From Tetragenococcus koreensis (lineage in GTDB: Bacteria > Bacillota > Bacilli > Lactobacillales > Enterococcaceae): 64,000 nt of DNA. Each line of letters begins with the position of its first letter. Position 1 is the first letter of the stretch. The notes beneath the pieces were generated by a model. That model had not been told where the DNA came from and did not search any database. It saw nothing but the letters and a program-made list of their open reading frames with translations. A program made the position numbers and the translations under genes. Below are positions 33,457-42,953 of the stretch, piece by piece. The DNA lies in contig NZ_CP027786.1 in NCBI RefSeq assembly GCF_003795145.1, forward strand, positions 186,001 through 250,000. The letters run 5' to 3'.

Positions 33457-34062
33457 ATGCATAGTAATGCAAGAAAAATGGTGGCAGTAGCAATGTTTGC
33501 GGCAATGGGATTAGTGTTACAGTATATCGCGTTCCCAGTTATGCCCGCTTTTGGTTTTTTGAAAATTGATTTTAGTGATGTTCCGGTTATTTTAAGTATG
33601 TTTTTATTTGGACCAGCAAGTGGTATTTTGACCGCTTTCCTTCGTTCATTTTTACATATGATAACGACAGGACTAGCGCCGCAAAACATCGTAGGTGATG
33701 TAGCCAGCTTTTTAGCAACCACTCTTTATTGTTTACCCGTTTATTATTTCTTTAATAAAGGTGCGAACTTACGTAATAAAATTTTAGGTACTCTTTTAGG
33801 GATACTTTCTATGACCTTATTTATGAGTGTAGCCAATTATTTTGTAATTACACCATTATATTTGAGATTTTTCCAACTATCGGTAACTGAGATGTTAGGA
33901 ATGCCGTTAGCTAATTATGTAGTCCTTGGAATTTTGCCATTTAATTTAATTAAAGGTGGACTGGTGAGTGCTGTGTTCTTAGTATTACATGCTAAACTAC
34001 TTCCCTGGATTAGTAGAAAACAACGCCATTCAACATCTCATTCAACAATGATTAAACATTAA
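33457..34062 (+). CDS. ribU: Riboflavin ECF transporter S component RibU
   Basis: Substrate-binding membrane subunit (201 residues, about six helices) of an energy-coupling-factor importer for riboflavin. It has the family sequence LQYIAFPVMPAFGFLKIDFSDVPVILSMFLFGPASGI. ATG 33457 follows AGGAGG; an earlier ATG at 33424 has none. Control by the FMN riboswitch directly upstream confirms the vitamin. The shared ECF ATPases and T component are not in this window. Confidence 0.93.
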   Translation: MHSNARKMVAVAMFAAMGLVLQYIAFPVMPAFGFLKIDFSDVPVILSMFLFGPASGILTAFLRSFLHMITTGLAPQNIVGDVASFLATTLYCLPVYYFFNKGANLRNKILGTLLGILSMTLFMSVANYFVITPLYLRFFQLSVTEMLGMPLANYVVLGILPFNLIKGGLVSAVFLVLHAKLLPWISRKQRHSTSHSTMIKH

Positions 34063-34106
34063 AAACAAGGGTTAAAACCTGTAAGCTTTAGACAAGCTAG
34101 TAAACG

Positions 34107-34149
34107 AAAAATCACCAGTTAAACAAAATTTTGTTTAGCTGGTGATTTT
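34107..34149 (+). terminator. Terminator of ribU
   Basis: AAAATCACCAGTTAAACAAAA pairs with TTTTGTTTAGCTGGTGATTTT around a minimal loop, with one mismatch; A and T tracts on both sides. Very stable. Confidence 0.85.
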
Positions 34150-34202
34150 CATTTATTTGTCAGTAAGAAAAGAAGTCGTTCATACTTTCCTTGTTCTCAA
34201 GA

Positions 34203-34243
34203 AACATCAAGGGACGCTTTCAAAATGTCCCTTGATGTTTTCG
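34203..34243. terminator. Second hairpin, probably terminator on either strand
   Basis: AACATCAAGGGAC (34203-34215) and GTCCCTTGATGTT (34227-34239) form a perfect 13-bp stem, then TTTC. It may terminate ferredoxin transcripts on the minus strand or act as a backup for ribU. Confidence 0.7.
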
Positions 34244-34398
34244 AAAGTATTACTTATTTTTAAACATGTTGTGGTGCTACCCTTGCAATCAAATGTCATT
34301 TTCGAAAAGTAGTCACCCTAATCAAAAAAGGTTACTAAAGAAAATTTTATCTCTAGCCCATTTAATGGCGGAAAATTTCGTGTATAATCAATATAGAG

Positions 34399-34614
34399 TT
34401 ATTTTTCCAATAAGATAGCTCTTACCGGGCATTGTTTATAAGCTTCAATGACAGCTCCCTGGTCTTTAGCAGGAATGAATTGCTGATTTGCTTCAGGTTC
34501 TTGTGCAAACAGAACAATGCCGTTATCGTCATAATCAAAAATTTCTGGCGCGTATAACGCACATAAACCACAAGCGATGCAGCGTTCAGGCACAATTTTA
34601 CATAATCGAGACAT
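34399..34614 (-). CDS. fer: 4Fe-4S ferredoxin
   Basis: Small electron carrier (71 residues) with one 4Fe-4S cluster: CIACGLC near residue 12 supplies three cysteines and CPVRAI near residue 62 the fourth. Acidic surface residues are typical. It is divergent from ypbB, the same arrangement as fer/ypbB in B. subtilis. Its redox partner is not evident here. The ribosome-binding site is weak (AGAAAG). Confidence 0.88.
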   Translation of the reverse strand: MSRLCKIVPERCIACGLCALYAPEIFDYDDNGIVLFAQEPEANQQFIPAKDQGAVIEAYKQCPVRAILLEK

Positions 34615-34640
34615 TTGTTCACATTCTTTCTGGAGGTTAT

Positions 34641-35651
34641 ATGGACGAATTTATTTTATCGTTGTTTATGGCAAATGACAAGTTGAAAAAAACCACGCTT
34701 TACCAGATCTTAGTTGGCAAACATACGACCTCTGTTCTAAGCTATGCTTACTTTTATGATCTCTTGCCTTTTTTCTCCGTTTTGCCAACTTTAGACGAAG
34801 CAGAATTTTATCGGAAATTAGAAGATTTAACCAACCAAGGATGGTTAAAAGAAGAGCAGCAGCAATTAAGCATAGTGAAAAAGGAATCGGAGACGAGTTT
34901 ACTACAAATTCCCACGTTTCAATCGCTGAATTTCTTTAAATTCGGTAGAAAGGAAGAAGTATGTTGGCGATCTGTTCGTTTTTTGTTACAAGCAGCTTCC
35001 TTTTTAGGGAAAGAAACAACGTATGTACCACTAGAAAATGCACCAATCTATACAGAACGAGTACGAACGTTTATCCATCAGTATAAAGGCGATTTGCCGA
35101 GTAGGCTATATCAAGAAGTAACAGAAATATTCCAGAATTTGTCCAAAGAGCACGCTGATCTGCTAGCTCAAACACTTTCAGGCTACCAACAAGAAGGAGA
35201 AGCCTTTTTTCAACTGACCCCCGATAAATATGGAGCGTTTCCTTGGCCGTCTTTATACAAATCAGCAGCGATTCATCACTTTTTAGCTCAAGTTACTAGT
35301 CATTCTGAACAACTATTATATAAATTTTTGCTTCCGCTGCTTTTACAAAATTATAATCAAAGTATGCTTCAAACACGTAAGTTGATCCAACAAGGAAGTA
35401 GCATTGATGAGGTAATGCAACAGCGAAAGTTAAAAAGAGGGACCATTCAAGATCATCTGATAGAATGGGCTTTGGCAGATTCAGAGTTCCCCTTTACAAA
35501 CTTTTTATCGCCAAAAACGCAAAAAAAATTAAAACAGTTGCCTATGAATTCATTTACTTATCCGTTTAAAGAACTCGAAGAAACGTTTGATGCAACGTTT
35601 TTAGAAATTCGTCTCTATCAAATATGGAGGAAGAAAGCCACGCTATGTTAG
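34641..35651 (+). CDS. ypbB: YpbB family helix-turn-helix protein, RecQ partner
   Basis: A 336-residue cytoplasmic protein. The C-terminal part holds a helicase-associated helix-turn-helix typical of this family ([24 protein letters not shown]). The N-terminal domain ([34 protein letters not shown]) is the conserved YpbB signature. ATG 34641 follows TGGAGG; the longer frame from 34488 overlaps the ferredoxin gene. In Firmicutes it is almost always coupled to a short RecQ helicase, and here it overlaps recQ by 7 bases. A role in recombination is plausible but not shown. Confidence 0.85.
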   Translation: MDEFILSLFMANDKLKKTTLYQILVGKHTTSVLSYAYFYDLLPFFSVLPTLDEAEFYRKLEDLTNQGWLKEEQQQLSIVKKESETSLLQIPTFQSLNFFKFGRKEEVCWRSVRFLLQAASFLGKETTYVPLENAPIYTERVRTFIHQYKGDLPSRLYQEVTEIFQNLSKEHADLLAQTLSGYQQEGEAFFQLTPDKYGAFPWPSLYKSAAIHHFLAQVTSHSEQLLYKFLLPLLLQNYNQSMLQTRKLIQQGSSIDEVMQQRKLKRGTIQDHLIEWALADSEFPFTNFLSPKTQKKLKQLPMNSFTYPFKELEETFDATFLEIRLYQIWRKKATLC

Positions 35652-37036
35652 AAGAAGCATTATATCGTTATTTTCATTATAAGCAATTTCGCCCGGGGCA
35701 AAAAGAAGCCATCTCATCGTTATTGCAGGGCAAAGATACTTTAGCTGTGCTTCCAACAGGGACAGGTAAAAGCCTTTGTTATCAACTTCCTGCTTACCTA
35801 AAGGAGGGGACAATATTAATTGTTACACCATTGATTTCCTTAATGGAAGATCAACTTTCTTCTTTACAAAAATATGGTGAAAAACGTGGCGTTATTCTAA
35901 ACGGAAATTTAAATGAACAAGATAAAATGTATATTTTAGAACACCTTATGAACTATAAATTTGTTTTTTTAAGTCCAGAAATGCTGATGCAAGAAAAAAT
36001 TCTATCTCGCTTACAGCTTGTTGAGATTGCCTTATTTGTGGTTGATGAAGCCCATTGTATTTCCCAGTGGGGAATTGATTTTCGTCCTGAGTATCGGAAT
36101 TTGAAACAAGCAAAAAAACGGTTGGGAAATCCGATAACTTTAGCTTTGACTGCTACAGCTACCAATGAGGTCAAAGAAGAGATCAAAACAGTATTGCTTA
36201 ACCAGAATACAGATGAGTATTATGATTCTGTTGATCGACCCAACATTTCTTTATCTGTAATTCAGTCAAAAGCAAAATTAGCTGATTTGAAAAAAATACT
36301 GACAAATGCTAAAGGGTCAGTTCTTATCTACTGTGCAACCAGAAAAAAAGTGGAAGAACTGTATTATCAATTAAAAAATAAATATACTATTGGCTATTAT
36401 CATGGTGGTTTAGACAGTAGCCAAAGAAGACTTTTGCAGCAACAATTTATCAACGACCAGCTACAGTTTCTCGTTTGTACCAATGCGTTTGGTATGGGAG
36501 TTGATAAGCCCGATATCCGGACAGTCATCCATTATGAGCTACCAGATAGTATGGAGAACTATATGCAAGAAATTGGGCGAAGTGGACGGGATCAAAAACC
36601 TAGCGATGCGATTCTTTTATATCAATCAAAAGACGAGAAAATCCATTACTTTATGCAGCAACAGGCTCAGCAAGAACGGGAGCTTTTTGAATTTCGCTTA
36701 GAACAGAAACAACTAATAAATTTAACAGAACTACAAGAAAAGTGGTTGCGACAGATAAAAATTTCGGGAAAAGATTTTTTCTTAGCTCAACTAAGGCAAA
36801 ATGAGACAGAGAAACAGAAAAAGCTTGAACAAATGCTTGGATATGTCCGGTATAACGGATGTCGCCGAGAATTTTTATTAAAATATTTTGGTGAAACATT
36901 GACAGAAGTTCCTGATAGATGTTGTGATTTTCATGGCATATCAAATACATCAATCGAAGTAAAAAACTTTAATTTTTCAGCAGAAAGAATGCATTGGCAA
37001 GATATTTTACTAAAAATGTTTAAAGAAGAAAAATGA
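35645..37036 (+). CDS. recQ: ATP-dependent DNA helicase RecQ (short RecS form)
   Basis: Superfamily 2 helicase (463 residues): FRPGQKEAI, Walker [20 protein letters not shown] box in [50 protein letters not shown], and a C-terminal cysteine cluster with [11 protein letters not shown] and CCDFH (zinc-binding). The HRDC domain of long RecQ proteins is absent, as in B. subtilis RecS. Start ATG 35645 follows GGAGGA; ATG 35624 is unlikely. Coupled to ypbB. Confidence 0.9.
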   Translation: MLEEALYRYFHYKQFRPGQKEAISSLLQGKDTLAVLPTGTGKSLCYQLPAYLKEGTILIVTPLISLMEDQLSSLQKYGEKRGVILNGNLNEQDKMYILEHLMNYKFVFLSPEMLMQEKILSRLQLVEIALFVVDEAHCISQWGIDFRPEYRNLKQAKKRLGNPITLALTATATNEVKEEIKTVLLNQNTDEYYDSVDRPNISLSVIQSKAKLADLKKILTNAKGSVLIYCATRKKVEELYYQLKNKYTIGYYHGGLDSSQRRLLQQQFINDQLQFLVCTNAFGMGVDKPDIRTVIHYELPDSMENYMQEIGRSGRDQKPSDAILLYQSKDEKIHYFMQQQAQQERELFEFRLEQKQLINLTELQEKWLRQIKISGKDFFLAQLRQNETEKQKKLEQMLGYVRYNGCRREFLLKYFGETLTEVPDRCCDFHGISNTSIEVKNFNFSAERMHWQDILLKMFKEEK

Positions 37037-37072
37037 CAGCGATTTTGGAAGACATAAACGGATAACCTATGG

Positions 37073-37078
37073 TATAAT
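37073..37078 (+). promoter_or_regulatory. Extended -10 promoter of the LysM gene
   Basis: TGG-TATAAT (TATAAT 37073-37078) about 35 bases before the start; the best -35 match, TTGGAA (37045-37050), is too far for normal spacing, so the extended -10 may carry recognition. Confidence 0.5.
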
Positions 37079-37113
37079 ACAGCGGAAAGATAGTGAGTGG
37101 GAGGTCATGTGAA

Positions 37114-37869
37114 GTGAGTAGAAAAGATAGAAACAAAGATTCGCAAGAACAAGAACCGTGGGAACAACCCATATATGATACAGAAAGCGACGAAGAAAAT
37201 ACGTCTCGTTCGCAACAACGTCATCAAAAGAAAGGAAGTAGCGGCTTCCTAACGATTGTTGTTGTTTTGTTAGTTTTAATTATTGCAGTACCTACCGTTG
37301 CTGGTTTATGGGTTATGAACCGGAATAACGATACTGAAACTGCTGCTAATACTGAACAAACTACGTCAAGTACAGTAGAATCATCTACAACGTCTACTTC
37401 AGAGGAATCTTCGACAGAAGAAAGCAGCTCAACTGAAGAAACTTCTTCAGAAGAAGAAGCAGATGAAAATGAAGAACAGCAAGCTGCTGAAGATGAGCAA
37501 CAACAAGCTGCAGAAGAAGAACAGCAACAGGCAGCTGAAGAAGACCAACAAGCAGCGCAAGATCAAGGTCAAGCTCAAAATGAAGGACAAGATCAAAACC
37601 AAGGCCAAGAGCAAGGTCAACAAGATGGACAACAAGACCAACAAGGTCAAGATCAACAAGGTCAAGGCCAAGAAGGACAAGAACAACAAGAAGCTCAAGA
37701 TGATCAAGGCAGCCAAGGTGGCAGTGGCTATGCAACTGTTCAAGCTGGCGACGGGCTACAACAAGTAGCTGAAAGAAGCGGATTGAGCGTTGAAGAACTT
37801 GCTGAACTAAATGGAATGGATCCTAATAATTTTCACGTAAATCCAGGACAAGAGTTAAGAACCGAATAA
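37114..37869 (+). CDS. ypbE: Single-pass LysM protein (YpbE-like) with low-complexity stalk
   Basis: A 251-residue type II membrane protein. It has a charged cytoplasmic N-terminus, a membrane helix (FLTIVVVLLVLIIAVPTVAGLW, about 45-66), a Ser/Thr/Glu stalk, then Glu/Ala/Gln repeats (QQAAEEE) and Gly/Gln/Asp repeats (GQDQ, GQQDQ). It ends in a C-terminal LysM domain (YATVQAGDGLQQVAERSGLSVEELAELNGMD) that binds peptidoglycan. GTG 37114 follows GGGAGG; a GTG at 37093 would contain the ribosome-binding site. Position after ypbB-recQ matches ypbE of B. subtilis. The repeats are prone to length change. Confidence 0.82.
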   Translation: MSRKDRNKDSQEQEPWEQPIYDTESDEENTSRSQQRHQKKGSSGFLTIVVVLLVLIIAVPTVAGLWVMNRNNDTETAANTEQTTSSTVESSTTSTSEESSTEESSSTEETSSEEEADENEEQQAAEDEQQQAAEEEQQQAAEEDQQAAQDQGQAQNEGQDQNQGQEQGQQDGQQDQQGQDQQGQGQEGQEQQEAQDDQGSQGGSGYATVQAGDGLQQVAERSGLSVEELAELNGMDPNNFHVNPGQELRTE

Positions 37870-37896
37870 AAAAAGCCGCCCATGCGGTTTTTTTTA
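37868..37896 (+). terminator. Terminator after ypbE
   Basis: AAAAAGCCGC / GCGGTTTTTTTT with loop CCAT, overlapping the stop codon. Confidence 0.85.
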
Positions 37897-37994
37897 ATAT
37901 CAGTTAGTCAAGTACTTGTATCTTTTGGCTATGAGATAAGGGTTCAACTATTATAAACTAAATATTTTTTTGTTTTAGACAAGGGAGAAACGAC

Positions 37995-38663
37995 ATGCAC
38001 AAAATCAATATTGCCATTGACGGTCCAGCATCTTCAGGGAAAAGTACGGTGGCTAAAATTATCGCTAAAGACTGTGGATTTATTTATACAGATACTGGAG
38101 CGATGTATCGGAGTGTCACTTATTTAGCCTTAAAACGTCAAGTACCTCTGACAGATGAAGCGGCTTTAGTTGAATTGATTGAGAATTACCCAATCACTTT
38201 TAAGCAAACAGATCATAGGCAACTCATATTTGTGGAAGAACAAGATATTACAGATGCCATTCGTCAACCTGAAGTAACCAATAATGTATCTGAGGTTTCG
38301 GCTTTTCCAAAGGTCCGAGCTCATTTGGTCAAAGCACAGCAGAAGATTGCTGCTTCAGGTGGCGTCGTAATGGATGGAAGGGATATCGGTACAACAGTAC
38401 TTCCTGACGCTGAAGTCAAGATTTTTTTAGTCGCCTCAGCAAGCGAACGAGCAAAAAGGCGCTATAAAGAAAATCAGGCTAAAGGAATAAAAAGTGATTT
38501 TGACACGTTAAAAGGTGAAATTGAACAACGAGATTACACTGATTCGCATCGTGCTACTTCTCCGCTAAAACAAGCCGAAGATGCTGTCTTAGTCGACACC
38601 ACGGGAATGACCATCGCCGAAGTGGTGGCAAAGATCAAAGAGGTAACTAAAGAAAAAGTGTAA
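37995..38663 (+). CDS. cmk: Cytidylate kinase
   Basis: Phosphorylates CMP and dCMP with ATP (222 residues). P-loop [12 protein letters not shown] near residue 10, [36 protein letters not shown], and [20 protein letters not shown] are all typical. Shine-Dalgarno AAGGGAG. In many Firmicutes cmk precedes the S1-domain gene ypfD, as here with one lipoprotein gene between. Confidence 0.94.
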   Translation: MHKINIAIDGPASSGKSTVAKIIAKDCGFIYTDTGAMYRSVTYLALKRQVPLTDEAALVELIENYPITFKQTDHRQLIFVEEQDITDAIRQPEVTNNVSEVSAFPKVRAHLVKAQQKIAASGGVVMDGRDIGTTVLPDAEVKIFLVASASERAKRRYKENQAKGIKSDFDTLKGEIEQRDYTDSHRATSPLKQAEDAVLVDTTGMTIAEVVAKIKEVTKEKV

Positions 38664-38675
38664 GGGGGAATTTAA

Positions 38676-39083
38676 ATGAAGAAAAAAATGAGTGCCTGTT
38701 TGGCGCTTTTGAGTGCTTTATTTATTGTTGGTTGTTCAACAAATGAACAAAATTCTGCTGATACCAATGAAGCAACGACACAAACGAGACAAAAACAAGA
38801 AGAAATTGCCGTTACAGTTGAAATCGAAAAAGAAGACGAAACGATCGATGAAAAAGAAATAGAAACAACGACAGATGAAACACTAATGCAAGTGATGCAA
38901 GATAATTTTTCTATTGAAGAAGATGGCGGTATGATCACAGCTATCGACGACGTTGAACAAGATGAAGATGAAAATATGTATTGGACATATACAATTGATG
39001 ATGAAATGGTCAATACCGGCGCAAATGAAACTACTTTAGAAGATAGTGATCAAGTCGTTTTTACTTATGATAAAGTTGAATAG
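38676..39083 (+). CDS. DUF4430 domain lipoprotein
   Basis: Exported lipoprotein (135 residues): signal peptide and lipobox FIVGC (Cys20), a Thr/Gln/Glu-rich linker, then a domain of the DUF4430 type (transcobalamin-like C-terminal fold) with TTDETLMQVMQDNF, GGMITAIDDV and YWTYTIDDEMVNTGANETTLEDSDQVVFTYD. Very acidic. In other Gram-positives this domain occurs in surface proteins that may bind cobalamin or related ligands; no ligand can be assigned here. It starts 12 bases after cmk, so it is co-transcribed. Confidence 0.8.
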   Translation: MKKKMSACLALLSALFIVGCSTNEQNSADTNEATTQTRQKQEEIAVTVEIEKEDETIDEKEIETTTDETLMQVMQDNFSIEEDGGMITAIDDVEQDEDENMYWTYTIDDEMVNTGANETTLEDSDQVVFTYDKVE

Positions 39084-39264
39084 ATGGTCTTAACTTATAA
39101 GAACCATCTAGAAATAAGTCATTAGCAAACGCCTAATAAATAAATTTGGCGTAATTTAGGACTTTTCAACAAAAATACGCAGAAATCGCTTTATTTTTTT
39201 GCCATTATAGCATACACTAAAAAGTGTAGTGTTTTTTAAATCGTTGGTTAGGAGGACATATGTT

Positions 39265-40482
39265 ATGACAGAATTTGAAAATAACAACTTTGAAGAAAAC
39301 GGTGAAACAATGGAAGATGTTTTAAATGCTGTTCACGAAGTAAAAGTTGGAGATATCGTAAAAGGTGAAGTGCTTGCCATCGAGGATAGACAAGCGGTCA
39401 TTGGAATAGAGGGTACAGGAGTTGAAGGTGTCGTTCCTGCCAAAGAGTTATCAACTTTACCTGTAGACGATATTAACGAAGTAGTGAAAGTCGGAGATGT
39501 GCTTGACCTTGTCGTTATTTCTTCCATTGGAAAAGATAAGGAAAATGGTAGCTATCTACTTTCCAAACGTCGTCTTGACGCTAAAAAAGTTTGGGAAGAA
39601 ATTGAAGAAAAATATCAAAACGGCGAAACGATCGAAGCACCGGTTACCAACGTAGTCAAAGGCGGTCTCGTTGTTGATGTTGGTGTACGAGGCTTTGTAC
39701 CTGCTTCTATGGTTGAAGACTACTTTGTTGATGATTTTAATGACTACAAAGGACAAACTTTAGAATTCAAAATCATTGAAATTGAACCTTCAGAAAATCG
39801 CTTGATCTTATCTCATAAAGCGATCGTTCAAGAAGAAAAAGAAAAACAAAAAAAAGAATTGCTCGATTCTATTGCAGAAGGCGATGTAATTGAAGGAACA
39901 GTTGCACGTCTAACTGACTTTGGTGCGTTTATTGACCTTGGCGGAATCGACGGTTTGGTTCACGTTTCTGAAATTTCTCATTCACACGTTGGCAAACCTA
40001 GTGATGTATTAAGTGTGGGCGATAAAGTGAACGTTGCAGTTTTATCAGTTGATCCAACGACTGAACGTGTATCCTTGTCGATTAAAGATACTTTACCTGG
40101 ACCTTGGACTGATATTGAAGAAAAAGCGCCCAAAGGTAGTATTTTAGAAGGAACTGTAAAACGTTTAACAAGTTTTGGCGCTTTTGTGGAAGTATTCCCA
40201 GGGGTGGAAGGCTTAGTTCACATTTCACAAATTTCGCACAAACATATCGCAACACCGCATGAAGTATTGACAGAAGGGGATCATATCCAAGTGAAAGTCT
40301 TAGATGTTAATCCTGATGAACATCGGATTGCGCTAAGTATTAAAGCACTAGAAGAAAAGCCTGAAGCAGAAGAAACATATGAACCAGAACCTGAAGATTA
40401 TCAAGATTCTGAAGAAGGTTCAGGGTTTACTATGGGTGATATCTTAGGTGAAACCTTAAATGACGATAATGAAGAAGAGTAA
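39265..40482 (+). CDS. rpsA: 30S ribosomal protein S1 homologue (four S1 domains)
   Basis: A 405-residue RNA-binding protein with four consecutive S1 domains, beginning near residues 17 (VGDIVKGEVLAIEDRQAVIG), 103, 187 (EGDVIEGTVARLTDFGAFIDLG) and 272 (KGSILEGTVKRLTSFGAFVEV), then an acidic tail. Firmicute S1 homologues such as YpfD are shorter than the six-domain E. coli S1 and may aid translation of only some mRNAs. ATG 39265 is 9 bases after GGAGG. A two-codon frame ATG-TTA-TGA (39260-39268) lies between the ribosome-binding site and this start. Confidence 0.9.
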   Translation: MTEFENNNFEENGETMEDVLNAVHEVKVGDIVKGEVLAIEDRQAVIGIEGTGVEGVVPAKELSTLPVDDINEVVKVGDVLDLVVISSIGKDKENGSYLLSKRRLDAKKVWEEIEEKYQNGETIEAPVTNVVKGGLVVDVGVRGFVPASMVEDYFVDDFNDYKGQTLEFKIIEIEPSENRLILSHKAIVQEEKEKQKKELLDSIAEGDVIEGTVARLTDFGAFIDLGGIDGLVHVSEISHSHVGKPSDVLSVGDKVNVAVLSVDPTTERVSLSIKDTLPGPWTDIEEKAPKGSILEGTVKRLTSFGAFVEVFPGVEGLVHISQISHKHIATPHEVLTEGDHIQVKVLDVNPDEHRIALSIKALEEKPEAEETYEPEPEDYQDSEEGSGFTMGDILGETLNDDNEEE

Positions 40483-40494
40483 GCATTAATTCTT

Positions 40495-40529
40495 GAAAAA
40501 GAGACTGTTTTCTTAGCAGTCTTTTTTTT
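40495..40529 (+). terminator. Terminator after rpsA
   Basis: AAAAAGAGACTG / CAGTCTTTTTTTT with loop TTTTCTTAG, 13 bases after the stop. Confidence 0.88.
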
Positions 40530-40557
40530 ATGCCAAAAATGAAATATTTAAGAATGC

Positions 40558-40586
40558 TTGCATGTTTGGGTTTCATTGGGTACACT
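40558..40586 (+). promoter_or_regulatory. Likely der promoter
   Basis: TTGCAT (40558-40563), 17-base spacer, TACACT (40581-40586). It leaves a leader of about 120 bases before der. Confidence 0.6.
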
Positions 40587-40711
40587 AGTTAAGTTAAAAG
40601 AGAAGCCTGTATGATGAAAAAGTAAGGGATGTGTTGGTTATAATTTTAACCATATATGCTGATTGTTTTCGATAGAAATGTCATTGTACAGTTGAAGATG
40701 GAGGGAAGAAA

Positions 40712-42022
40712 ATGCCAAATCCAACGTTAGCGATTGTTGGCCGTCCGAATGTCGGTAAATCAACAATCTTTAATCGAATTGCGGGAGAACGAATTTCGAT
40801 TGTAGAAGATACGCCGGGTGTTACTCGTGATCGTATTTATACAAAAGGAGAATGGCTTAACCAAGAATTTAATATTATTGATACTGGCGGAATCGATTTA
40901 AGCGATGAACCATTTAAAGACCAAATCAAATATCAAGCAGAGATTGCCATTGAGGAAGCAGACGTTATACTTTTTGTAACAAGTGTACGTGAAGGTGTGA
41001 CTGAAGCTGATGAACTAGTGGCGCGTATTTTATATAGAAGTGATAAACCTGTTGTTTTAGCTGTAAATAAAGCTGATAATCCAGAAATGCGTCATGAGGT
41101 TTTTGATTTTTATACTTTAGGACTCGGAGATCCGTATCCAATTTCGGGTAGTCATGGAATAGGCTTGGGAGATGTTTTAGATGAGGCAATTAAACATTTT
41201 CCTAGTGAAGAAAGTGAAGAAGATGAATCAATTATCCATTTTAGTTTAATTGGTCGACCGAACGTAGGGAAGTCTTCACTGATTAATGCGATGTTGGGTG
41301 AAAATCGTGTGATTGTTTCAGAAATTGAAGGAACAACGCGAGATGCAGTTGATACTCGCTTTATCAGTGAAAGTGGTCAAGAATTTACTATGATTGATAC
41401 AGCTGGTATGCGAAAACGAGGAAAAGTTTACGAAAAGACAGAAAAATATAGCGTGATGCGTGCAATGACTGCTATTGATCGTTCGGATGTTGTCTTGATG
41501 ATTCTAAATGCTGAAGAAGGAATTAGAGAGCAAGATAAAAAAATTGCAGGTTACGCTCATGAAGCAGGACGCGCGATTATCATCGTTGTAAATAAATGGG
41601 ATTTATTAGAAAAAAAGACTGATACGATGCGTAAATTTGAAGAAAAAATTCGCAATGAGTTCCTATACCTGGACTATGCACCAATTATTTTCGTTTCTGC
41701 GGAAACAAAACAACGATTGAACCAGTTACCTGATTTAATTGAACGTGTAGGAATGAACCAGAATTTGCGTGTACCATCATCTATTTTAAATGATGTAATT
41801 ATGGATGCAGTAGCGATCAACCCAACGCCTACAGATAAAGGAAGACGACTGAAAATTTTCTATGCGACCCAGGTTGCGGTAAAACCGCCTACCTTTGTTG
41901 TTTTTGTCAATGATGAAAAATTGATGCACTTTTCTTACTCGCGCTTTTTGGAAAATCAAATTCGTCGAGCATTTGCCTTTGAAGGAACACCTATCCATAT
42001 TATTCCTCGTAAGAGAAAATAA
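40712..42022 (+). CDS. der: Ribosome-assembly GTPase Der (EngA)
   Basis: Two tandem Era-like GTPase domains (436 residues), each with GRPNVGKS (residues about 9-16 and 182-189), DTPGV / EGTTRDA, DTGG / DTAGM and NKAD / NKWD, followed by a C-terminal KH-like domain ([27 protein letters not shown]). Needed for 50S subunit maturation. Start follows GGAGGGAAG. Upstream of hup as in B. subtilis. Confidence 0.95.
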   Translation: MPNPTLAIVGRPNVGKSTIFNRIAGERISIVEDTPGVTRDRIYTKGEWLNQEFNIIDTGGIDLSDEPFKDQIKYQAEIAIEEADVILFVTSVREGVTEADELVARILYRSDKPVVLAVNKADNPEMRHEVFDFYTLGLGDPYPISGSHGIGLGDVLDEAIKHFPSEESEEDESIIHFSLIGRPNVGKSSLINAMLGENRVIVSEIEGTTRDAVDTRFISESGQEFTMIDTAGMRKRGKVYEKTEKYSVMRAMTAIDRSDVVLMILNAEEGIREQDKKIAGYAHEAGRAIIIVVNKWDLLEKKTDTMRKFEEKIRNEFLYLDYAPIIFVSAETKQRLNQLPDLIERVGMNQNLRVPSSILNDVIMDAVAINPTPTDKGRRLKIFYATQVAVKPPTFVVFVNDEKLMHFSYSRFLENQIRRAFAFEGTPIHIIPRKRK

Positions 42023-42261
42023 AAATTTTACCATAGTTTTTTCCCTTTGGCAAAGGATTCTGGCTTTTTCTAAATAAATAGCTAAAAAAGAAAAAAATGG
42101 CCCTAAAATGGCGAAAATCCTTGATATTAAAAGGTTCTTATGATAACGTTATATCAGAATATTGATCCAGTGAATCAATATTTGTCACATGATTTTGGGT
42201 TATCCAAATGAACGTGATTTATACCGAAACATCATTATATTTTCAGGAGGTGATTCCATCC
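42023..42261. other. Intergenic region upstream of hup
   Basis: Contains a perfect 9-bp hairpin AATATTGAT/ATCAATATT (about 42158-42182). The hup promoter is not obvious; a candidate -35 TTGGGT near 42196 with TATACC near 42221 is weak. Confidence 0.5.
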
Positions 42262-42537
42262 ATGGCAAATAAAGCAGAATTAATCGAAAAAGTTGCAGAA
42301 GCGACTGATTTAACTAAAAAAGACGCAACTGCAGCAGTTGATGCTGTATTTTCAACTATTCAAGATTCTCTAGCTAGCGGCGAAAAAGTTCAATTGATCG
42401 GTTTTGGTAACTTCGAAGTACGTTCTCGCGCAGAACGCAAAGGACGTAACCCACAAACTGGTGAAGAAATTAAGATCCCAGCAAGCAATGTACCAGCATT
42501 CAAACCTGGTAAAGCGTTAAAAGACGCTGTAAAATAA
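42262..42537 (+). CDS. hup: DNA-binding protein HU
   Basis: Histone-like nucleoid protein (91 residues) that bends DNA as a dimer. Complete HU sequence: [33 protein letters not shown], the [21 protein letters not shown] arm, and [19 protein letters not shown] 42262 follows the near-ideal AGGAGGTGATT. High expression expected. Confidence 0.96.
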   Translation: MANKAELIEKVAEATDLTKKDATAAVDAVFSTIQDSLASGEKVQLIGFGNFEVRSRAERKGRNPQTGEEIKIPASNVPAFKPGKALKDAVK

Positions 42538-42551
42538 AATTTGTATTTTAG

Positions 42552-42580
42552 AAACCCTTGAGAAATCAAGGGTTTTTTTG
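42552..42580 (+). terminator. Terminator after hup
   Basis: AAACCCTTGA (42552-42561), loop GAAA, TCAAGGGTTT (42566-42575), then T-run. Confidence 0.92.
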
Positions 42581-42689
42581 TTCAATACATAAAACTTATT
42601 GATAAAAGAATGTTATGGTTAATTATATCGTTTAGCATTTGCGGACAAACTATACTGACTATTAGCTTAAAGGTTTATTGGGTAATGAA

Positions 42690-42780
42690 TTTTTACTCCT
42701 CAACAACATTATATTGAGGAGCGTTTTATTATTCCTTTACTCGTTTTGTTATTTTTGAGGAATGAAATGATTTTGTGCTT
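42690..42780 (-). repeat. Intergenic repeat element, copy 3 (inverted)
   Basis: Read on the minus strand this stretch gives CATTCCTCAAAAATAACAAA, ACGAGTAAAGGAATAATAAA and then CTCCTCAATATAATGTTGTTGAGGAG. The block order is that of the repeats at 18133-18222 and 18299-18384, with a diverged terminal hairpin. It lies between hup and the AroB-like gene. Confidence 0.65.
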
Positions 42781-42914
42781 CTTACTAAAAAGTCATTCAT
42801 TAGTAAATACGCAAAAACAAGTCAAAATCATTTTACTAAATGCAATTTTTTCAAGAAATATTTAAACGTTTTAACTGTAATTGGCAAATCTTCTCAATTG
42901 GATTGTTTTCATGG

Positions 42915-42920
42915 TATAAT
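42915..42920 (+). promoter_or_regulatory. Extended -10 promoter for the AroB-like gene and ypiAB
   Basis: TGG-TATAAT with TATAAT at 42915-42920; the -35 (TTCTCA, 42891-42896) is weak. Because it lies inside the longer open frame that begins at 42840, it supports translation from ATG 42954. Confidence 0.6.
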
Positions 42921-42953
42921 AGGCATAACATAACGAGATGCGGGGGAAATTGC

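Larger units (their letters stand above)
34063..34398. other. Intergenic region between ribU and ferredoxin with two terminator hairpins
   Basis: Two strong hairpins are listed separately (34107-34149, 34203-34243). The rest, about 34245-34398, is AT-rich with no open frame and no clear signal apart from a TATAAT on the plus strand near 34383 that precedes no gene. Confidence 0.6.

Noticed and set aside
37394-37768. Long antisense and alternate-frame ORFs across the ypbE stalk
   Set aside because: They arise from the Gln/Glu codon repeats read in other frames (poly-Leu/Val or poly-Lys/Asn products).
42840-42953. N-terminal extension of the AroB-like protein from ATG 42840
   Set aside because: An extended -10 promoter lies at 42915 inside it, and the ribosome-binding site fits ATG 42954.
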